Assembly (NCBI GenBank): GCA_965222895.1
Contig: CBDCVB010000001.1
Location: 868,001-932,000 of the forward strand
Direction of reading: 5' to 3'
Source of the DNA: Bin87 sp965222895
GTDB taxonomy: Bacteria; Chloroflexota; Dehalococcoidia; Lucifugimonadales; UBA3495
DNA length: 64,000 bases
Below are positions 1 to 7,908 of the stretch, piece by piece; positions within the stretch are counted from its first letter, which is position 1, and each line of letters begins with the position of its first letter. The notes beneath the pieces were generated by a model. That model was not told the origin of the DNA and made no database searches. It saw only the letters and a list, made by a program, of their open reading frames with translations. The position numbers were made by a program, and so were the translations under genes.

Positions 1-757
1 CGGCCTGGCCCCGTTGCTGGGCCGCGTTGGTGCGGTAGCTGGGGACGTCAAACTCCAGGATTACGGAGTGATGCACCACCCGGTCAATCGCCGCGGCGGT
101 GGCCATGGGGTTGGCAAAGATGCGTTCCCACTCCGAGAAGACCAGGTTGGACGTGATGCCCAACGACCTCCGTTCGTAGCGTTCGGCGATTAGGGTGAAG
201 AGGACCTCGGACTCCTCGGCGCCCTGGGGCAGGTAGCCCAGGTCATCAAGGAGGAGGAAGTCGAAGTTGTCCAGCTTGCGCAGTCGCCGGGGCAGATCCA
301 GGTCGCGTTTGGCGGCGAGGAGTTCCTGCACCAGGCGGTAGGCCGGTGCGAAAAGGACGGAGTGGCCAGCTTCCACTAGCCGGTGCCCCAGGGCGCACCG
401 GGCGTGTGTCTTGCCGGTGCCGGGCAGACCGAAGGCCAGCACGTTGACGCCGCGCTCGACGAAGCTGCCCTGGGCCAGTTGGTCCAGCTGCTGGCGTAGC
501 GCCAGGGGGACCCGATGGTGCTCGAAGGTTTCCCAGGTCTTGCCTGAGGGCAGCCTGGATTCCCGGCGCAGCCGGTTGGTGCGCCGCTGTTTCCGATCTT
601 CGGCTTCCTGTTCCAGTACTTCCAGGAAAGTTGCCAGGGCATCGCCGTGTCCAGCGGCGGTGAAACGGGCCACCGTCTCCGCAGCTACCGTGGGCAGCTT
701 GAATTGGCCGCACAGTTGGCCGATGCGTTCTTGCATGACGCTGGTGTCCATCATCAT
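1..757 (-). CDS. istB: IS21-family helper ATPase IstB (C-terminus beyond window)
   Basis: This is the AAA+ helper of an IS21-type transposon, which in the family assembles on target DNA and stimulates the IstA transposase. Reading leftward from ATG at 757 gives 252 codons, open to the window edge. The Walker A motif GLPGTGKTH lies near 430-405 and the Walker B run FLLLDDLGYL near 262-233, followed by the typical ITSN and SEWE segments. The start overlaps the istA stop by four bases (ATGA at 757-754), the usual istA-istB translational coupling. Nothing in the visible part is broken, but the partner istA is, so this copy can act only if IstA is supplied elsewhere. Confidence 0.93.
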   Translation of the reverse strand, partial: MMMDTSVMQERIGQLCGQFKLPTVAAETVARFTAAGHGDALATFLEVLEQEAEDRKQRRTNRLRRESRLPSGKTWETFEHHRVPLALRQQLDQLAQGSFVERGVNVLAFGLPGTGKTHARCALGHRLVEAGHSVLFAPAYRLVQELLAAKRDLDLPRRLRKLDNFDFLLLDDLGYLPQGAEESEVLFTLIAERYERRSLGITSNLVFSEWERIFANPMATAAAIDRVVHHSVILEFDVPSYRTNAAQQRGQA

Positions 758-1363
758 GCGCACACCCCCGCCGCGGCCAGGCTGCCCGTGAGCAGGCGGT
801 CGTAGACTTTCAGGTCCGGCTTCCCGGACCAGACCAGCACCGGGGCTTCCGGTGGTTTGGGCTCGGCCAGGTCCCGCACCTCGGCGTAGTCGAAGGACTC
901 ACCCGCCTCCAGCAGCAACGCCAGGGCGCTGTCCACCGTGGCTGCCATGGTGGTCGCCGCCAGGTGCAGAATACGCACGTACTCCACGTCGGCCCGTTCA
1001 CCGCGCCATCCACGCAGCGCGTCGTAGGCGAGGCGGAAGTGCCTGGTGGGAAACAGCTGCTCGCGGAAGCGGTAGCGGGCGAAGGCTCCGGGCTTGCGCA
1101 CCAGCGAGCCGATGACGTGGCGGTAATTGACGTGGGCTTCCCGCTCACCACTCACGCGCTCCATGCGTTCCACCAGGTGGCCCTTGTAGTACACTGCCAC
1201 CCAGTCGGCGTACAGACGGATCTGCACCTCCTTGCCGATGAGACGGGAGGGGACGCTGTAGGTCCGACCGGCTGCCTGGATGGTGCTCCACTTGCGCACC
1301 CGGGATTGGTAGTTGACGTATTCCGGCACCGGAGCTGGCGGCAGGGAGCGTAGGCAAAGCATT
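754..1363 (-). pseudogene. istA: istA transposase, 3-prime half (split by insertion)
   Basis: This encodes the C-terminal part of an IS21 IstA (about 200 residues), beginning MLCLRSLPPAPVPEYVNY and including the Mu-transposase-like C-terminal region. The catalytic N-terminal half is found 5 kb away on the same strand at 7328-6438. If the inserted transposon and one copy of its 8-bp duplication are removed, the two halves join in frame across GAA ATG CTT TGC CTA. Precise excision would therefore restore the junction. The ATG at 1362 is an artefact of that junction rather than a native start. The stop overlaps the istB start. Confidence 0.9.
1356..1363. repeat. 8-bp target site duplication, left copy
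   Basis: AAAGCATT at 1356-1363 is repeated exactly at 6430-6437, directly outside the two 28-bp inverted repeats. An 8-bp duplication is the size reported for IS1595-family insertions. Confidence 0.92.
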
Positions 1364-1393
1364 GGGAATTATATCGCAAAGTAACCATAGGGG

Positions 1394-1422
1394 TTGACAG
1401 CCAGTAGCGCAGTGGTTATTAT
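1394..1422 (+). promoter_or_regulatory. Sigma-70-type promoter for the IS1595 transposase
   Basis: TTGACA at 1394-1399 and TATTAT at 1417-1422 are separated by 17 bases, three bases inside the left inverted repeat. A perfect TATAAT also overlaps at 1420-1425. The transposase ATG follows at 1458 with GAGGT upstream. Confidence 0.75.
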
Positions 1423-1457
1423 AATGCTGTAAATCAAACAGCATTGAGGTAGTTCTA

Positions 1458-2426
1458 ATGGCGAGCAAAGGCCCCGGCAAGCAATACCGCAAGGGACTTA
1501 CCTTCGTACAATTGATGCGAATGTTCCCCGATGATGCAACTGCTGAACGCTGGTTTGTTGAACACCGCTGGCCGGACGGCATTCACTGTCCTTACTGCGA
1601 TGGCGAAAATATCCAGAGCGGAGCCAAACATCCTACTATGCCTTTCCGTTGTCGCACTTGCCGAAAGTTCTTTTCAGCCAAGACCAACACCGTAATGCAC
1701 TCCTCAAAGCTCGGCTACCAGATTTGGGCATTGGCGATTTACATTGTCAATACCAGTCTGAAAGGAACATCCAGCATGAAACTGCACCGGGATTTGGGCA
1801 TCACCCAAAAGACGGCTTGGCACCTGGAACATCGCATCCGTGAAACTTGGAAGGATAATACTGAACGGTTCGCGGGGCCGGTAGAGGCCGATGAAACTTA
1901 CATCGGCGGGAAGGAAGGCAACAAGCACGAAAGCAAGCGGAGCCACACGCGTGGCCCGTCGGGCAAGACGCCGGTGGCCGGCGTGAAAGACCGGGCCACC
2001 AATCGGGTGGACGCCTCCGTTGTGCAGCGCACCGACGGTGCTACGCTCCGGAAGTTCGTCCACGACCGCACCAACCCCGACACGCTGGTTTACACCGACG
2101 AGGCCCCAGCCTACAACCGCCTGAACCGGCCCCACGAGGCGGTCAAGCACAGCGTGGGCGAATACGTGCGGGGCAGGGCGTCTACTAACGGCGTGGAATC
2201 TTTCTGGGCGATGCTGAAGCGGGGCTATGTGGGCACCTATCACTGGATGTCCGCCAAGCACCTGCACCGCTACGTCAACGAGTTCAGCGGCCGGCACAAT
2301 CAGCGTCCGCTAGACACCGTTGACCAGATGGCGGCGATGGCGCGGGGAATGGACGGGAAGCGGCTGACTTACGCCGCGCTAATCGGCCCTCCCCCCACCC
2401 GCCAACCGCAGCTGATTCGGGAGTGA
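1458..2426 (+). CDS. IS1595-family (ISXO2-like) transposase
   Basis: This 322-residue protein would catalyse cut-and-paste or copy-type transposition of the surrounding element. Its N-terminal zinc ribbon has CPYC near residue 45 and CRTC near residue 66. The catalytic core has Asp in VEADETYIGG (about residue 142), Asp in VYTDEAPAYN (about 212), and the family's terminal Asn/Glu block in STNGVESFWAMLKRG (about 240). Length and domain order match the family and no stop interrupts it. The start is supported by GAGGT seven bases upstream and the promoter at 1394-1422. The gene looks functional, and the perfect inverted repeats and target duplication suggest a recent insertion. Confidence 0.94.
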   Translation: MASKGPGKQYRKGLTFVQLMRMFPDDATAERWFVEHRWPDGIHCPYCDGENIQSGAKHPTMPFRCRTCRKFFSAKTNTVMHSSKLGYQIWALAIYIVNTSLKGTSSMKLHRDLGITQKTAWHLEHRIRETWKDNTERFAGPVEADETYIGGKEGNKHESKRSHTRGPSGKTPVAGVKDRATNRVDASVVQRTDGATLRKFVHDRTNPDTLVYTDEAPAYNRLNRPHEAVKHSVGEYVRGRASTNGVESFWAMLKRGYVGTYHWMSAKHLHRYVNEFSGRHNQRPLDTVDQMAAMARGMDGKRLTYAALIGPPPTRQPQLIRE

Positions 2427-2433
2427 TGCGTAA

Positions 2434-2838
2434 ATGAGTCACCGCTGCGGCGCGAACTGCCGGCGGAAACAGACCCCAAGCCGGCGCAGCAGTTGCCCTA
2501 CCTGCGGCTCGGGCGGCAAACTGCCGGAGACCATCACGGCCGGCGGCGTTACGCGTAGAATGACTATCCATGCGCGTGATAAGGCTGCAAAGGGGGTTAC
2601 TGCGTCCCATATCAAACGCGTTCTGGAGATGTGTACGGACAATTCGGGAAGCGTGACTACGACCTATTGGGGATTTGTCGCCGGCCACAATAGCATGATG
2701 CGTGTAGCGGTTTCACTGGACGACCAGAGGATCGTCACAGCCCATTTTGACAGCGAGGCGGCCCGGCGATTGGCAAGAGAAGGTCGGCCTTGGTTTGAGC
2801 AGCGATGCAGCAATCTGGAGGTGCGCTATGCACATTAG
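2434..2838 (+). CDS. DUF4258-like small protein, possible toxin of a TA-like pair
   Basis: This 134-residue protein begins seven bases after the transposase stop. Residues 43-120 resemble the DUF4258 fold: a conserved start TIHARDKAAKGVTASHI, then a central strand, then VAVSLDDQRIVTAHF near the end. A short Cys-rich leader (C5, C9, C21, C24, with CPTCG) precedes it and may be a zinc knuckle. An internal ATG at 2560 could give a shorter product limited to the DUF4258 part, but it has no clear ribosome site. DUF4258 proteins often neighbour DUF2283 or HTH proteins and are suspected RelE/HicA-like toxins. Its last 11 bases overlap the next gene, a DUF2283-like protein. The toxin role is inference. 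Confidence 0.6.
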   Translation: MSHRCGANCRRKQTPSRRSSCPTCGSGGKLPETITAGGVTRRMTIHARDKAAKGVTASHIKRVLEMCTDNSGSVTTTYWGFVAGHNSMMRVAVSLDDQRIVTAHFDSEAARRLAREGRPWFEQRCSNLEVRYAH

Positions 2839-3238
2839 TTACTATGCCGAAGACGACGCCGTAGTGCTGATAGCAGCCAATAGCAAGGGCGGCGGCGGCA
2901 CTGTGCGGGACGATTTCCGAGTCATCCTGGAGTTTATGGACGAAGACAGCGAGGACGTTACGCGCGTGGATGTGCTGGACGTGAGCCGGTTCCTGCCGTT
3001 GAACGATGAGAACGGTTATGACGCTGCTACCGATACCCTGACGCTGGGTGACAAGCCCGTTGCCGATTTCCGCGTTGTGGATAACGAGGACTTCGTGAGT
3101 TATCTCCAATGGTTTGACGATGGCAGTGAGTGGGACGTGGTGGCGGTGGACCTGCGCCGGGCGTCGGTGCACTTGGCGAAGGCGATTGCCGCGCAGTGGC
3201 AACCGCTGGACATTGCAAAGGGTAAAGCAGAGGATTAG
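2828..3238 (+). CDS. DUF2283-like protein, possible antitoxin partner
   Basis: This acidic protein has 136 residues. Its N-terminal 60 residues have the DUF2283 pattern: an opening MHISYYAEDDAVVLIAAN, then a strand pair ending VDVLDVSRFLP. A second acidic half (residues 65-136) is of unknown type. ATG 2828 overlaps the DUF4258-like gene by 11 bases, indicating translational coupling. DUF2283 genes are commonly found directly beside DUF4258 genes, which is the main support for calling this a toxin-antitoxin-like pair. Transposon-borne TA pairs often stabilise their carrier. No DNA-binding motif is visible. An alternative is an unrelated acidic accessory protein of the element. Confidence 0.55.
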   Translation: MHISYYAEDDAVVLIAANSKGGGGTVRDDFRVILEFMDEDSEDVTRVDVLDVSRFLPLNDENGYDAATDTLTLGDKPVADFRVVDNEDFVSYLQWFDDGSEWDVVAVDLRRASVHLAKAIAAQWQPLDIAKGKAED

Positions 3239-3274
3239 CGTGCGGGGGGGGGTGTCGTAAAACCCTGGCAACAA

Positions 3275-3304
3275 TTGACAATTCACGCCGCCCCCTTGTA
3301 TAAG
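3275..3304 (+). promoter_or_regulatory. Promoter for the methyltransferase-nuclease gene
   Basis: TTGACA at 3275-3280 and TATAAG at 3299-3304 are separated by 18 bases, placing transcription start near 3311 and the ATG at 3337. It gives the passenger methyltransferase its own promoter, separate from the transposase operon. Confidence 0.7.
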
Positions 3305-3336
3305 TCGGTCAACCCAACCATATGGAGCAGGTCACG

Positions 3337-3633
3337 ATGAACCGCATCCTGTACGCCGACGACTGCCTGAACGTGCTCAATGACGAACTGGCTCTGCCGA
3401 CGGGTTCGGTTGACCTGATCTATCTCGACCCGCCGTTCAATTCCAACTCTCACTATAACCTGCCGTTCAAGGGCAAAGACCGCGACGCCCGTCCGGTGGA
3501 GGCGTTCAACGACATCTGGACTTGGGAACCCAAAGATAATGACACGCTGCGGGAGTTGGCCTCTGGCCCGCAATCCAAGTACCTGGTAGATATTATCAAC
3601 CTGGCCCAGGCACTTGACATAACCGGGGGGGGG
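3337..3633 (+). pseudogene. DNA methyltransferase-nuclease fusion, 5-prime part (split by IS)
   Basis: This is the N-terminal part of a beta-class site-specific DNA methyltransferase, in which the catalytic motif precedes the SAM-binding motif. The start at 3337 has GGAGCAGG upstream. The catalytic tetrapeptide DPPF lies at about residue 33 within DLIYLDPPFNSNSHYN. Sequence stays methyltransferase-like to LVDIINLAQALD near 3616, then enters a nine-G run where the IS4-family element begins at 3634. Coding resumes at about 4978 after the IS. With the insertion this part is not a working gene. Confidence 0.88.
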
Positions 3634-4966
3634 CTGACAGGGGTAGGTAACGGCTGAAATTGGTATTGGGAGCGCCTTGGGAAGGCGCAGAGGAATCCGG
3701 CATTCTGGTTATGTCAAGACCAGACCCCGGAGGTTTTCCATGCGCCTTCCCAGAGAATGCTATCAGATGCAGCAGGTCATTGAAACGCATTTACCTCACC
3801 TCTCCCAGCCACAATTGACCGGCCTGGTACTGTGGGTCTGCGGGGCCATCCTCGCCGGCAGCGCCTGCCAGAACGCCGTGGCCTCCGCCCTCTCGCCCTG
3901 GGGCGCCTGGAACAACCTCCGCCAGTATCTCCGGGAGTGGCTTTACGACGGCAGCGACCGAGCGAGCCCCTGCCAGACCGAACTGGACGTAACTCTCTGC
4001 TTCGCTCCATTGATCCGGTGGGTGCTGGCCTGGTGGCGTTCCGGCTGCCTGGCCCTTGCGGTGGATCCAACCCTCAAAGGGGACCAGACCACTGCCATCG
4101 TCATCAGCGTTCTCTACCGCAGTTGCGCCATCCCCGTGGCCTGGCACATCCGGCACGCCGACCAGCCCGGCTCCTGGATAGACCCCACCGTGGAACTGCT
4201 GCAAGCCTTGGCCCCAGCGGTACCTGAGGAAATGACCGTGATCGTGCTCTGCGACCGGGGCATCGCCAGTCCCAAGCTGTGGAAACAGATCCTGGCTCAG
4301 GGCTGGCATCCCGGTATGCGCTATCGGAAGAACATCACTTTCTGCGCCGATGGTGGACGCCGGTTGCCCGCCCAGCACTTCGTCTCCCGCCCCGATACGG
4401 CGTGGATCGGCTGCGGCACCGCCTTCAGCACCCCCAAGGCAAAACGCCGTTGCACCCTGTTGGTGGTCTGGTACGTTGAGCAGGAGGAACCCTGGATCAT
4501 CCTCACCGACCTTGCCCCCGATAAGGTGGGACCCAGTTGGTACGCCCTCCGCTTCTGGATCGAACTGGGCTTCAAGGCCATTAAGAGCCTGGGATGGAAA
4601 TGGGACAAGACCCGCCGCACCGACCCGGCCCGCGTCTCCCGCCACTGGCTGGTGCTGTCGGTGGCCACGCTGCTGGCCCTGGCCTATGGCACCAGGGTGG
4701 AAGACGCCCAGGACCGCAGGATTGCACCAGGCAACCTGCGCACGCCCCCCAAGGCACTGGCTCCCAATCATCGGGACCCTCGTAGCCGTCCGGCGCGCAC
4801 CGTCAGCGTAATACGCCACGGCATCGACTGGCTCAGGCGCTTGCTGCTCAAGGGTCGTCTCTGGAGCCGCGTCTGGCTGCTGCCCGAACCCTGGCCACAA
4901 CCCAAGCTCAACCTGGAGATTACCCGCCATGTCCCGCCGTAAAAACCCTATACCTACCCCTGTCAG
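3634..4966 (+). mobile_element. IS4-family insertion sequence inside the methyltransferase
   Basis: This 1,333-bp element has 16-bp perfect inverted ends, CTGACAGGGGTAGGTA at 3634-3649 and its complement at 4951-4966. It encodes a single transposase. The left flank is nine G (3625-3633) and the right flank eleven G (4967-4977), so the target was a poly-G tract and the duplicated target is hidden in it. Confidence 0.88.
3740..4942 (+). CDS. IS4-family DDE transposase
   Basis: This 400-residue protein starts at ATG 3740, preceded by GGAGG at 3729-3733. The first catalytic Asp is in LAVDPTLKGDQ (about residue 106) and the second in VLCDRGIAS (about residue 170). The third block, WYALRFWIELGFKAIKS (about residue 278), carries the IS4 signature Tyr-2-Arg-3-Glu-6-Lys. 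All catalytic residues are present, so it is probably active. It is the innermost of three nested elements (IS21, IS1595-type, IS4-type). The reading frame is open upstream to 3677, but that extension has no ribosome site. Confidence 0.92.
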   Translation: MRLPRECYQMQQVIETHLPHLSQPQLTGLVLWVCGAILAGSACQNAVASALSPWGAWNNLRQYLREWLYDGSDRASPCQTELDVTLCFAPLIRWVLAWWRSGCLALAVDPTLKGDQTTAIVISVLYRSCAIPVAWHIRHADQPGSWIDPTVELLQALAPAVPEEMTVIVLCDRGIASPKLWKQILAQGWHPGMRYRKNITFCADGGRRLPAQHFVSRPDTAWIGCGTAFSTPKAKRRCTLLVVWYVEQEEPWIILTDLAPDKVGPSWYALRFWIELGFKAIKSLGWKWDKTRRTDPARVSRHWLVLSVATLLALAYGTRVEDAQDRRIAPGNLRTPPKALAPNHRDPRSRPARTVSVIRHGIDWLRRLLLKGRLWSRVWLLPEPWPQPKLNLEITRHVPP

Positions 4967-6132
4967 GGGGGGGGGGGTAAAAAGCGCAGTAAGTTCAGTA
5001 TGTCCGCCTACCTGCTCAATATGGCGGTGCGGCTGCTGGCAATGCGCCATGTACTCAAGCCGACGGGCAGCATCTACCTGCACTGCGACCCCACCGCCAG
5101 CCACTACCTCAAACTGATAATGGACGCCATCTTCGGCAAGCAGAACTTCCGCAACGAAATCGCCTGGGCCTACCGGACTGGCGGGGTGAGTAAAAACACT
5201 GGCCTCGCAAGCACGACGCTTTGCTGTTTTACTCCAATGGTGCGACCCATTTTCACAACCCGCTCCAAGAGCGCATTATTTACGATACGCGGTTCTTTAC
5301 TGATCAAATTGACGAAAACGGGAGGTACTACGCCGATGTCTATATTCGGGATGTGTGGGACGACATCAAAGCCATCATCAATGTTTCCAAAGAACGATTA
5401 GGCTACCCCACGCAGAAGCCGTTAGCCTTGTTGGAGCGCATCATAATGGCGTCGTCGCCCCCGGACGGTCTGGTGCTGGACCCGTTCTGCGGGTGCGGCA
5501 CGGCGGTACACGCCGCCGAGAAGCTGGGCCGGCGCTGGGTAGGCGTTGACATATCGACCTTCGCCGCCGGACTGATGCGGGAACGGATACTGCGGAACTT
5601 TCCAACATTGACCACTGACGACGTATTGGTGCGGGGCGTTCCAGTGAGCGTGGGGGACGCCGAGGCTCTGGCGCGGCGGGACAAGTTTGAGTTTGAGAAG
5701 TGGGTTTGCGGAGCCATCGGAGCCGAAGGGATGTTTCACGAGCCGGGCACGAAAGGCGCCGACGGCGGAGTGGACGGCGTGCTGAAGTTCTTCCCCTTTC
5801 GCCTGGGGGAAAAGCCGACGCAGGAGTACGCCATCATTCAGGTCAAGGGCGGCAACGTAACGCCGGACGCGGTGAAGGCGCTCAAAACCACCGTTGACCA
5901 CTTTGGAGCGACGGCCGGCGTGATGGTGTGCTTCGGCAACCGGATGGGGACGGTAGAGAACCAGCGCAGCAAGGACACATTCAGCGATGACAGCGACACC
6001 TATCCAGTGATACAGGGGTTCAGCATAGAAGACCTGCTGGCGGGCAAGCCGCTCAACTTGCCGCTGTATGGCTACCGAAGGCGGGGCGGGCAAATCGGCG
6101 ACCAGACCGAGTTGATAGCGATACGAAACTAG
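4967..6132 (+). pseudogene. DNA methyltransferase-nuclease fusion, 3-prime part (Mrr-like C-terminus)
   Basis: This continues the methyltransferase interrupted at 3633. It resumes with KKRSKFSMSAYLLNM, has the conserved GSIYLHCDPTASHYLK segment, and reaches the SAM-binding motif VLDPFCGCGTAVHAAE near 5478-5525. After the methyltransferase fold, from about 5680, the chain continues into a nuclease-like domain with GADGGVDGVLKFF and, some 20 residues on, AIIQVKGG. That is the D-x(n)-Q/E-x-K arrangement of Mrr-type PD-(D/E)XK endonucleases. A single-base loss in an A tract (AGTAAAAACACTGG at 5189-5202) throws the frame; restoring one A joins YRTGGVSKK to HWPRKHDALLFYSN. The intact protein would be a one-chain restriction-modification enzyme. 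Confidence 0.83.
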
Positions 6133-6143
6133 GGGGATTCCTG

Positions 6144-6395
6144 ATGACAAAACCGAAGAAGCAGAGAGGGCGTCCAGCCCGGCCACTGCCTCCCAAGATA
6201 GACGCCCCGCCAGAAGCGGTAGCACGGGTTCTTATGCAAACCCCACCAAAACAGGTTTGGCGGTACGAAACAGGCGGTCATGAATATCGGTGCGTGTCCT
6301 GCTTCCGTGAAGTCAACTACCCGGAAACTCTGTATGATGACGGCAACTGTGAGGACTGTAAGGAACAGTCAAGTACACCTTCCAAGGGCCGATAA
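6144..6395 (+). CDS. Small zinc-ribbon protein in the transposon
   Basis: This 83-residue basic protein starts 11 bases after the methyltransferase-nuclease stop, with AGGGGG upstream of ATG 6144, so it is the last gene of that operon. A Pro/Lys/Arg-rich N-terminus is followed by CVSC (about residue 51) and CEDC (about residue 71), enough for one zinc ribbon. It could bind nucleic acid or regulate the methyltransferase, but no family is recognised. It ends seven bases before the right inverted repeat. Confidence 0.65.
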   Translation: MTKPKKQRGRPARPLPPKIDAPPEAVARVLMQTPPKQVWRYETGGHEYRCVSCFREVNYPETLYDDGNCEDCKEQSSTPSKGR

Positions 6396-6429
6396 GTGCT
6401 GCCTATGGTTACTTTGCGATATAATTCCC

Positions 6430-6437
6430 AAAGCATT
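6430..6437. repeat. 8-bp target site duplication, right copy
   Basis: AAAGCATT matches 1356-1363 exactly and lies immediately outside the right 28-bp inverted repeat. Confidence 0.92.
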
Positions 6438-7328
6438 TCCTGCTCCAGCTTCCCCTGTACCAGGCGATTGCGTCTCTCCACCATCTGCCGGACGAAGCCG
6501 GCGTAGTCGTCGGCGGTGTCGAAATCGCGGCTGCCCCGCAGGATGAGGGCCTGTCGATGGCGTCCTTCAAGCGGTAGTGGGCCTGCTCGGCGACGCCGTT
6601 TTCATGGCTCTGGCCGCGATTGATGTGGGTGGAGCGGAGACCGTAGTGGTCCAGCAGGGCGGCGTAGTTGTCGTTGAGGGCGCGGCCGCGGCTGCGTTTC
6701 ACCTCGTGGGCGGCCGCTGACGTATTGTCGCTGCGCAGTATCTGGGGGACGCCGCCCAGGGCCCAGAGGGCATGCTGCAATCCCTGCTGCAAGGCCAGGA
6801 AGGTCTCGCCGGCGGCGATCTCCGCGTAACGCCACCCCGAGTGGCTGAGAATCAGCTGGAACAGCAGATGCCGGTAGGGCTGTCCGGCGATGGTCACCTT
6901 GAGTTCCCCGCAGTGGGTGAAGTCAATCTGGGCCTCCCGTCCCGGCGGATGCACCTGGGGAAAGTACACCTCCTGCTCCGGACCGTGCAGCGCCGCCAAT
7001 CCTGTAATCGTCGTTGCAGCGTGCGCAGCTGGGACGCGCTGAACCGGCCGGGATGCTGACCGGCCAGCCAGTCGATAATTGTCGTTGCCTTCAGCTTGCC
7101 AGTCGGGTCGCCCCGCAGCAGCGGCTCAACCTCCTCCTCCCACACTCTGTCGAAGGGATCGGGCCGGGTGCGCCACCGATGCTCCTGGGTCGTTTCCGAC
7201 GGCAAAGGGCCGCGCTGCCACTTGCGCGCTGAACGCACGCTCATCCCAGCCTTGGCCGCTGCCGTTTCCTGTGTCTTGTCTTCCATACGTTTCTGCCTCA
7301 ATAGCCTGACTTGTCGGTCTGTAATCAA
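6438..7328 (-). pseudogene. istA: istA transposase, 5-prime half with two frameshifts
   Basis: The start is TTG at 7328 with CGGAGG upstream. The order is an HTH segment (QETAAAKAGMSVRSARKW), linker, and the catalytic core with REAQIDFTHCGEL (Asp), LRSDNTSAA (Asp) and HINRGQSHENGVAEQAH (Glu). Two single-base losses break the frame. One is near 6993, where QDWRR should continue as ALHGPEQEVYF. The other is near 6552, where LKDAID should continue as QALILRGSRDF. Either lesion alone would inactivate the gene, in addition to the 5-kb insertion. The istA and istB order and overlap are otherwise normal. Confidence 0.9.
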
Positions 7329-7466
7329 CGGTACCTCCGTACCGAATGATTACCCATCACGACCGGCAAAAATAGTCGACGCTACCGGCAGGACTAATTG
7401 TCGTTAATCTACTACTGTGAGCGCCAAGAGAATGGAGCCAGAACCAGCCAGTTTCAAGTCTGGTAG

Positions 7467-7748
7467 ATAACTGATGGACCGGTCAAGGAAATTCTCGACG
7501 CTGCCCTGGGTGTTCGGGTCATCGTTCACAAGCAACGGGAGTTATGGCGAAAGGACAACGTGGTTTTCAACCTGGACACCGTGGAAGACGTGGGCCAGAT
7601 ATTCGAGGTTGAGGCGCAGGCGCGGGACAATTGGGACCCCGACCAACAGGTCCAGGAGTACCGTCGGCTTTTCGGCCCACATCTGGGCCAGGACATTGTT
7701 GGCTCCAATGAGGACTTGGTGCCACATATGCACCCGCGCCGCCTCTAA
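7467..7748 (+). pseudogene. CYTH-domain (class IV adenylate cyclase-like) remnant
   Basis: An open frame of 94 codons with no plausible start encodes a sequence like the second half of a CYTH domain: AALGVRVIVHKQRELWRKDN, then VVFNLDTVEDVGQIFEVEAQ. In CYTH proteins the pattern is K-x-R-E, then hx-LD-x-VE-x-LG-x-F-x-E-x-E. The N-terminal strand with the EXEXK signature is absent; a stop at 7464 closes the frame. This is probably a fragment left when the IS21 element inserted or when flanking DNA was deleted. Confidence 0.5.
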
Positions 7749-7908
7749 GTTGATATCCGAATTACGGCGGAAACCCCCACCCAAGCCATCCTGGAATCTA
7801 TTACAATTAACGGGTGAATAATTCTCCGGCGACCTTCAAAGCTCCGGTGCGGGGCATCCTTGCGGCCAGCCCTGCACCGGCGAAGAAAACTGCCCTCGGA
7901 GCCTCGTT

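Larger units (their letters stand above)
1364..6429. mobile_element. IS1595-type transposon with restriction-modification and TA-like passengers
   Basis: The element spans 5,066 bp. Its ends are perfect 28-bp inverted repeats at 1364-1391 (begins GGGAATTATATCGCAAAGTA) and 6402-6429, flanked by the 8-bp duplication AAAGCATT. It encodes, left to right, an ISXO2/IS1595 transposase, a DUF4258-like protein, a DUF2283-like protein, a DNA methyltransferase with a C-terminal nuclease-like domain, and a small zinc-ribbon protein, all on the plus strand. A 1.33-kb IS4-family element sits inside the methyltransferase, so the element before that insertion was about 3.7 kb. Plain IS1595 elements are roughly 0.7-1.1 kb, so most of this one is passenger DNA. 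Confidence 0.93.
1..7405 (-). mobile_element. IS21-family element, interrupted by a 5-kb transposon
   Basis: The istA 5-prime half (7328-6438), istA 3-prime half (1355-754) and istB (757 to beyond 1) together form one IS21-type element on the minus strand. The upstream end probably lies near 7340-7405, where AT-richer non-coding sequence such as GACTAATTGTCGTTAAT precedes the istA start. The other end is outside the window, so terminal repeats cannot be compared. The 5,066-bp insertion at 1364-6429 splits istA. Confidence 0.75.

Noticed and set aside
3791..5104. Minus-strand frame of 437 codons across the IS4-type element
   Set aside because: Antisense shadow of the transposase; it crosses the element boundary and has Gly/Ala-biased composition.
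7474..7821. Plus-strand frame of 115 codons near the IS21 end
   Set aside because: Trp/Arg/Thr-rich and overlaps the CYTH-like remnant, which fits a real family better.
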